NCBI RefSeq assembly: GCF_001619615.1
Contig: NZ_LQQP01000002.1
Location: 1 to 64,000 of the forward strand
Direction: 5' to 3'
Source of the DNA: Microbacterium sp. T32
GTDB taxonomy: Bacteria > Actinomycetota > Actinomycetes > Actinomycetales > Microbacteriaceae
Length of the DNA stretch: 64,000 bases
The translations under genes and the position numbers were made by a program. Shown one piece after another: positions 59,122-64,000 of this stretch. Within the stretch, counting starts at the first letter, position 1. Every line of letters starts with the position of its first letter. The notes beneath the pieces are model-generated. The model saw only the letters and a program-made list of their open reading frames with translations. It did not search any database and was not told where the DNA came from.

Positions 59122-59790
59122 TCAGCGGCGCGCGAACGGCCCGTCGATCACCGCCCACTGCAGCAGCATGATCGTCTTGGCATCCTGGATCTCCCCGTCG
59201 CGGATCATCCGCAGGGCCGCGTCGATGTCGTACTCGAGGATCTCGATCTCCTCGTCCTCCTCGGCGAGACCGCCGCGGTCGCCTTCCCGCGTCGCCCCGT
59301 CGTAGGCCGCGGCGAAGAAGTGCAGGCGCTCGGTGACCGATCCGGGGCTCATGTACACCTCGAACACCGGCTCGACGTCGACGACCCGCACGCCCGTCTC
59401 CTCCTCGGCCTCGCGGCGGATCGCGGTGACCGGGTCGTCGTCGTCCAGGAGCCCGGCCGCGGTCTCGATGAGCATGCCGTCGGGGTGGTCGTTGACGTAC
59501 GCGGGGTAGCGGAACTGGCGCGTGAGCAGCACGGTGCGCCGCGCGAGGTCGTAGAGGAGGATCGTCGCGCCGTTGCCGCGGTCGTAGGTCTCGCGCTTCA
59601 GCGTCGCCCACTCGCCGTCGTCGCCGAGATACCGGAAGGTCGTCGCGCGCAGCACGTGCCACCCCGCGGCGAGAAGCTCGACGTCGGTCACCTCGACGCG
59701 GGGATTGCGATCGAGGTCGCGCCCGGTGAGGTGCAGACCCGTACGGCCGCGGTGGTCGGGGACGGTGGTGCCGGGGCGTGCGTCGTTCAT
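59122..59790 (-). CDS. Nudix hydrolase, NudK/ADP-ribose pyrophosphatase-like
   Basis: A 222-aa pyrophosphohydrolase. The Nudix box reads G-L-L-D-D-D-D-P then R-R-E-A-E-E-E-T-G-V, one residue shorter than the textbook spacing, as in NudK. F-E-V-Y-M-S-P-G-S follows, typical of the ADP-sugar group. ATG 59790 is chosen; a longer frame would enter the DeoR gene. Divergent from that regulator with 40 bp between, sharing one promoter region. Confidence 0.9.
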   Translation of the reverse strand: MNDARPGTTVPDHRGRTGLHLTGRDLDRNPRVEVTDVELLAAGWHVLRATTFRYLGDDGEWATLKRETYDRGNGATILLYDLARRTVLLTRQFRYPAYVNDHPDGMLIETAAGLLDDDDPVTAIRREAEEETGVRVVDVEPVFEVYMSPGSVTERLHFFAAAYDGATREGDRGGLAEEDEEIEILEYDIDAALRMIRDGEIQDAKTIMLLQWAVIDGPFARR

Positions 59791-59830
59791 GATTCGGAAC
59801 GATAGTGCAGAAACGTGCAAGAATGGGAAC

Positions 59831-60619
59831 GTGATGCTGGCTGCTGCGCGCAAGGACGTCCTGCTCGAGAGGCTGCGACGTGACGGGCGTCTCGTCGTCA
59901 AGGACGTCGCGCTCGAACTCGGCCTGTCGGAGGACAGCATCCGTCGTGACCTGCGGGAACTGGATGCCGCCGGCCTCGCCGTGCGCGTGTACGGCGGTGC
60001 CCTGCCGGCCTCGCCCGCGGTCGCCGATTACGCGGTGCGTGGCGAGGTCGCGCGGGAGAGCAAGGCGCGCGTGGCGCAGGCCGCCGTGGCCCTGATCGAA
60101 CCCGGATCCACGGTGCTGCTCGACGGGGGGACCACGACGCTGGCGATGGTCGACGCGCTTCCCCGCACGTTCGACGGCACCGTCATCACGCACTCCCCGA
60201 CGATCGCCGCGGCGCTGCTCCACCACGAGGCCCGCGTCTTCCTGATCGGGGGAGAGGTGTTCAAGCACTCCGCCGTGGCGTGCGGCGCCGCCGCGGTCGA
60301 AGCCGCCCAGCGAGTGAGCGCCGACATCTTCTTCCTGGGCGTCACGGGCGTGCACGCCGAGGCGGGGCTGACGACGGGGGATGCCGAGGAGGCGGCGATG
60401 AAGCGTGCCCTCGCCGCCCGCGCGGCCGAGACCTTCGTCCTCGCGAGCGAGGAGAAGCTGGGCGCGGCCTCGCGCTTCGGCATCCTGCCCCTGGACGACG
60501 TCTCCGGGATCATCGCCGACCTCGATCGCGGCGATCCTCGCGCCGAGACCCTGCGTGAGGCCGGCGCTCGACTCCTGCCCGTCCCGCCCGTCTCGGGACC
60601 GGCGCACATCGCTCGATAG
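59831..60619 (+). CDS. DeoR family regulator
   Basis: A 262-aa sugar-phosphate-responsive regulator. HTH V-V-K-D-V-A-L-E-L-G-L-S-E-D-S-I-R-R-D-L-R-E-L (about 24-46), then the DeoRC sensor with L-D-G-G-T-T-T and an F-K-H-S segment. AAGAAT (59819-59824) is exactly 6 nt before the GTG at 59831; the ATG at 59834 is the alternative. The likely ligand is a phosphorylated sugar. It precedes pta by 48 bp but pta has its own promoter. Confidence 0.9.
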   Translation: MMLAAARKDVLLERLRRDGRLVVKDVALELGLSEDSIRRDLRELDAAGLAVRVYGGALPASPAVADYAVRGEVARESKARVAQAAVALIEPGSTVLLDGGTTTLAMVDALPRTFDGTVITHSPTIAAALLHHEARVFLIGGEVFKHSAVACGAAAVEAAQRVSADIFFLGVTGVHAEAGLTTGDAEEAAMKRALAARAAETFVLASEEKLGAASRFGILPLDDVSGIIADLDRGDPRAETLREAGARLLPVPPVSGPAHIAR

Positions 60620-60667
60620 CGAGGCAACCCCGGCGGGATGTCACCCGCCCCGCCTAGGCTGGATGCC

Positions 60668-62803
60668 GTGACGCAGAGCATCTACATCACGTCGGCCGAG
60701 GGGCACTCGGGCAAGTCCACGGTGGCTCTGGGCGTCCTCGACGCCCTCAGTCGCGTCACTCCGCGCGTCGGCGTGTTCCGACCGATCGCGCGCTCCACCG
60801 CCGAGCGCGATTACGTGCTCGAGATGCTGCTCGACCACGACGGCGTCGACCTCGACTACGACGACTGCGTCGGCGTCACGTACGACGACGTCCGCGACGA
60901 CGCCGACGCGGCGCTCGGGCGCATCGTCGAGCGGTACAAGGCCGTCGAGGCGCAGTGCGACGCCGTCGTGGTGATCGGCAGTGACTACACCGATGTCGGC
61001 AGCCCCGCCGAGCTCGCGTACAACGCGCGCATCGCGGCGAACCTCGGCGCTCCGGTCCTCCTCGTGCTGGGTGGCCGGGCGCAGCAGGGTCAGGGGGAGA
61101 CGCTCGGCCTCTCCGTCGCACGTACGCCGCAGGAAGTGGGGCAGATCGCGGCCCTCGCCGTCCCCGAGCTGCTGCACGAGCGCGCCGAGGTGTTCGCCGT
61201 CGTCGTCAACCGTGCCGAGCCCGAGCAGCTGGACGAGATCATCGGCTCGGTGCGCCCGATCGTGGATGCCGCGGGCACGACGCCCGGCCGGACGGTTCCG
61301 GTCTGGGCGCTCCCCGAGGACCGCTTCCTCATCGCCCCCTCGATGCGCGGCGTCCTGCGCTCGGTCGAGGGCGAGCTCATCAAGGGCGACCCCGAGCTGC
61401 TCACGCGCGAGGTGCTCGGCGTCGTCGTCGCCGGCATGTCGATGGTGAACGTGCTCCCGCGCCTCATGGAATCCGCGGTCATCGTCATCCCCGCCGACCG
61501 CACCGAGGTGCTGTTGGCGACGCTGCTCGCCAACGCCTCGGGCACGTTCCCGTCGCTCGCCGGCGTCGTGCTGAACGGCGGATTCGAGCTCCCCGACCCG
61601 ATCGTGCGGCTTATCGATGGTCTCGGCTCGTCGCTGCCGATCATCGCGACCGACCTCGGCACCTACGACACCGCGGTGCGCATCATGAACACCCGCGGCC
61701 GCCTCGCCGCGGACTCCCAGCGTCGGTACGACACGGCTCTGGCGATGTTCGAGCGTCATGTCGACACCGAGCTGCTCACGCGGGAGCTCGGCGTCGCGCG
61801 TCCGAGCGTCGTCACGCCGCTGATGTTCGAGTACGGCTTGGTCGACCGTGCCCGCGCCGACCGCCGCCGCATCGTGCTCCCCGAGGGCAACGACGACCGC
61901 GTCCTGCGCGCGGCGGCGACCGTGCTCGCGCGCGGCATCGCCGACCTCACGATCCTCGGTGAGCCGCTCGAGGTCCGCGGACGCGCGATCGAACTGGGCA
62001 TCGACATCCGCGACGCCGAGGTGCTGAGCCCCTTCGACGCCGTGCACGTCGACAAGTTCGCGACCGAGTACGCACGGCTCCGCGCGCACAACGGCGTCAC
62101 GTACGCCCAGGCCGCCGACACCGTCACCGACGTGTCGTACTTCGGCACGCTCATGGTGCACCTGGGTCTCGCCGACGGCATGGTCTCGGGCGCCGCGCAC
62201 ACCACCGCGCACACGATCCGCCCGGCCTTCGAGATCATCAAGACCGCGCCCGGCGTCTCGGTCGTGTCGAGCGTGTTCCTCATGGCCCTCGCCGACCGCG
62301 TGCTCGTGTACGGCGACTGCGCCGTGATCCCCGACCCCACGAGCGAGCAGCTCGCCGACATCGCGATCTCGTCCGCCGCGACCGCCGAGCAGTTCGGCAT
62401 CGCGCCGCGCGTGGCGATGCTGTCCTATTCGACGGGGGAGTCGGGCACCGGCGCCGACGTCGAGAAGGTGCGGAGCGCCACCGCGCTGGTGCGCGAGCGC
62501 GCGCCGGAGCTGCTCGTGGAGGGACCGATCCAGTACGACGCCGCGGCCGACGCCGCGGTCGCCGCGGCCAAGATGCCCGGGTCCGAGGTCGCGGGGCGTG
62601 CGACGGTGTTCGTCTTCCCCGACCTGAACACCGGCAACAACACCTACAAGGCCGTGCAGCGCTCGGCCGGCGCCGTCGCCATCGGCCCGGTGCTGCAGGG
62701 ACTCAACAAGCCGATCAACGACCTGTCGCGCGGAGCGCTCGTCGACGACATCGTCAACACGATCGCCATCACCGCGATCCAGGCGCAGGGGAGCAACTCG
62801 TGA
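60668..62803 (+). CDS. pta: Phosphate acetyltransferase (long form, P-loop + DRTGG + PTA)
   Basis: A 711-aa enzyme exchanging acetyl-CoA and acetyl phosphate. The N-terminal P-loop domain (A-E-G-H-S-G-K-S-T, residues 10-18) is dethiobiotin-synthase-like and regulatory; a DRTGG domain follows (about 215-330); the catalytic PTA_PTB domain covers about 380-705 (I-V-L-P-E-G-N-D-D-R, later N-T-G-N-N-T-Y-K). TAGGCT (60655-60660) is 7 nt before the GTG start, so leaderless. Coupled to ackA by GTGA. Confidence 0.95.
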   Translation: MTQSIYITSAEGHSGKSTVALGVLDALSRVTPRVGVFRPIARSTAERDYVLEMLLDHDGVDLDYDDCVGVTYDDVRDDADAALGRIVERYKAVEAQCDAVVVIGSDYTDVGSPAELAYNARIAANLGAPVLLVLGGRAQQGQGETLGLSVARTPQEVGQIAALAVPELLHERAEVFAVVVNRAEPEQLDEIIGSVRPIVDAAGTTPGRTVPVWALPEDRFLIAPSMRGVLRSVEGELIKGDPELLTREVLGVVVAGMSMVNVLPRLMESAVIVIPADRTEVLLATLLANASGTFPSLAGVVLNGGFELPDPIVRLIDGLGSSLPIIATDLGTYDTAVRIMNTRGRLAADSQRRYDTALAMFERHVDTELLTRELGVARPSVVTPLMFEYGLVDRARADRRRIVLPEGNDDRVLRAAATVLARGIADLTILGEPLEVRGRAIELGIDIRDAEVLSPFDAVHVDKFATEYARLRAHNGVTYAQAADTVTDVSYFGTLMVHLGLADGMVSGAAHTTAHTIRPAFEIIKTAPGVSVVSSVFLMALADRVLVYGDCAVIPDPTSEQLADIAISSAATAEQFGIAPRVAMLSYSTGESGTGADVEKVRSATALVRERAPELLVEGPIQYDAAADAAVAAAKMPGSEVAGRATVFVFPDLNTGNNTYKAVQRSAGAVAIGPVLQGLNKPINDLSRGALVDDIVNTIAITAIQAQGSNS

Positions 62804-64000
62804 GCGTCGTGCTGGTCGTCAACAGCGGATCCTCCTCGTTCAAGTACCAGCTGCTCGACATGGAGCACGAGCGCGTCCTCGCCTCGGGCCTGGTCGAGCG
62901 CATCGGCGAAGAGGTCGGCGTCGCGACGCACACGGTCGCGGCGGCGGCTCTGGCCCCGGCCGACGGTCCCGCGCCGACGGTGGTGGATGCCACGACCACC
63001 ATCGAACGCGAGATCCCCGACCACACCGCGGGGTTCTCCGTCATGCTCGACGCGTTCGCCGCGCACGGGCCGTCACTCCAGGAACGGCCTCCGGTCGCCG
63101 TCGGTCACCGCGTGGTCCACGGCGGCGCACGCTTCTTCGAGCCGACGGTCGTGACCCCCCTCGTCGAGATCAACATCGACGAGCTCTCGGTGCTCGCGCC
63201 GCTCCACAACCCGGCGAACCTCGCCGGGATCACCGCGGCGAAGAAGGCGTTCCCCGACGTCCCGCACGTCGCGGTGTTCGACACCGCCTTCCACCAGACG
63301 CTCGCGCCGGCGGCGTACACGTACGCGATCGACCGGGAACTGGCCGAGGCGCATCGCATCCGCCGGTACGGGTTCCACGGCACGAGCCACAAGTTCGTGA
63401 GCGAATCCGCCGCCGCGTTCCTCGGCCGTCCACTCGCCGATCTGCGTCAGCTCGTCTTCCACCTCGGCAACGGCGCGTCCGTGACGGCGATCGCGGGCGG
63501 CCGCTCCGTCGAGACGTCGATGGGCCTCACCCCGCTCGAGGGCCTCGTCATGGGCACGCGGTCGGGCGACCTCGACCCCGCGGTGCTCCTGCAGCTCGCG
63601 CGCCGCGCCGACCTCTCGATCGCCGACCTGGACACGCTGCTCAACAAGCGGTCGGGCCTCGTCGGGCTCGCGGGCGTCTCCGACATGCGCGACCTCACCG
63701 CGCGGTGCGACGCCGGCGACCCCGACGCGCAGCTCGCGTTCGACGTCTACATCCACCGCCTCCGCGCGTACGCGGGGGCCTATCTCGCGCAGCTCGGCGG
63801 TGTCGACGTCATCTCGTTCACGGCGGGCGTCGGCGAGAACGCCGCACGCGTGCGCGCTGAGGCCGTCGCGACGCTCGGCTTCGCGGGGGTCGAGCTCGAC
63901 CCCGAGCGGAATGAGACGCGGGGGCGTGGCATCCGTCGGATCTCGTCCGACGCGTCGCGCGTCGAGGTGCTCGTCGTGCCGACCAACGAGGAGCTCGAGA
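62800..64000 (+). CDS. ackA: Acetate kinase, 3' end outside the window
   Basis: The first 400 codons of acetate kinase, making acetate and ATP from acetyl phosphate and ADP. Seen: V-N-S-G-S-S-S-F-K-Y at about 7-16, G-H-R-V-V-H-G-G, D-T-A-F-H-Q-T, G-F-H-G-T-S-H-K, H-L-G-N-G-A-S-V, G-T-R-S-G-D-L-D-P and F-T-A-G-V-G-E-N. The GTG start overlaps the pta stop (GTGA). The open frame reaches the right edge with only a few residues missing from the usual length of about 400. Confidence 0.95.
   Translation, partial: MSVVLVVNSGSSSFKYQLLDMEHERVLASGLVERIGEEVGVATHTVAAAALAPADGPAPTVVDATTTIEREIPDHTAGFSVMLDAFAAHGPSLQERPPVAVGHRVVHGGARFFEPTVVTPLVEINIDELSVLAPLHNPANLAGITAAKKAFPDVPHVAVFDTAFHQTLAPAAYTYAIDRELAEAHRIRRYGFHGTSHKFVSESAAAFLGRPLADLRQLVFHLGNGASVTAIAGGRSVETSMGLTPLEGLVMGTRSGDLDPAVLLQLARRADLSIADLDTLLNKRSGLVGLAGVSDMRDLTARCDAGDPDAQLAFDVYIHRLRAYAGAYLAQLGGVDVISFTAGVGENAARVRAEAVATLGFAGVELDPERNETRGRGIRRISSDASRVEVLVVPTNEELE

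Overview
The window is GC-rich, densely packed chromosomal DNA of an actinobacterium, most likely Microbacterium or a close Microbacteriaceae relative. The evidence is the codon use, the frequent GTG starts, 4-nt ATGA/GTGA gene overlaps, many leaderless starts with a TANNNT box about 6 nt upstream, and typical gene sets (DUF3516 helicase, DUF222-HNH nuclease, Pta fused to a P-loop domain, type III PKS cluster). A 7-mer, GGATGCC, is strikingly abundant across the window. Coordinates and reading frames were checked by hand; no searches were run.

Region by region. 0.1-4.1 kb: a Cys-rich small protein, a MacB-like ABC exporter pair and a NarL-type two-component system. 4.2-7.8 kb: DUF151 nuclease, 6-phosphogluconate dehydrogenase, RNase HI, DUF222-HNH protein. 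7.9-10.2 kb: a GntR-controlled ABC operon with a clear operator. 10.3-17.8 kb: kinase, YeaQ-type membrane protein, LLM flavoenzyme, SKI2-like helicase, Dps. 17.9-24.6 kb: GH15 enzyme, SDR, GNAT, AraC regulator, two small stress-type genes, TIGR01777 epimerase. 24.9-28.6 kb: CopC - PCuAC - DyP peroxidase - PepSY operon (extracytoplasmic copper/iron). 28.6-34.7 kb: small acidic proteins, aldo/keto reductase, SRPBCC protein, SQR-like flavoprotein, hydrolase-TetR pair, Hsp20 with both CIRCE and HAIR-like operators. 34.8-38.6 kb: type III PKS - methyltransferase - FAD monooxygenase with a divergent UbiA prenyltransferase, a compact alkylresorcinol/alkylpyrone-type cluster. 38.7-42.7 kb: glycosyltransferase, MarR, AraC, GNAT. 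42.8-45.5 kb: tRNA-Ser(GGA), then a compositionally foreign KAP-type P-loop NTPase. 45.5-50.1 kb: MoxR - DUF58 - transglutaminase operon. 50.2-51.6 kb: ROK protein and an IclR pseudogene. 51.6-58.9 kb: Rieske oxygenase/reductase with PadR, and an acyl-CoA ligase - MaoC - amidohydrolase - SDR set with MarR. 58.9-64 kb: SRP RNA, Nudix, DeoR, pta-ackA (ackA runs off the edge).

The strongest new signal is a shared promoter architecture. TGTCAA(GGG/CCC)C lies exactly 24 nt (six sites) or 25 nt (two sites) upstream of a TANNGT-like -10 box. It stands before dps, the YeaQ-type gene, the SRPBCC gene, an SQR-like flavoprotein, three small acidic proteins and a 52-aa membrane peptide. This looks like one stress regulon with a class II activator site. 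Also notable are the DNA-uptake-sequence-like behaviour of GGATGCC, the KAP island that lacks this motif, and several clear operator palindromes.
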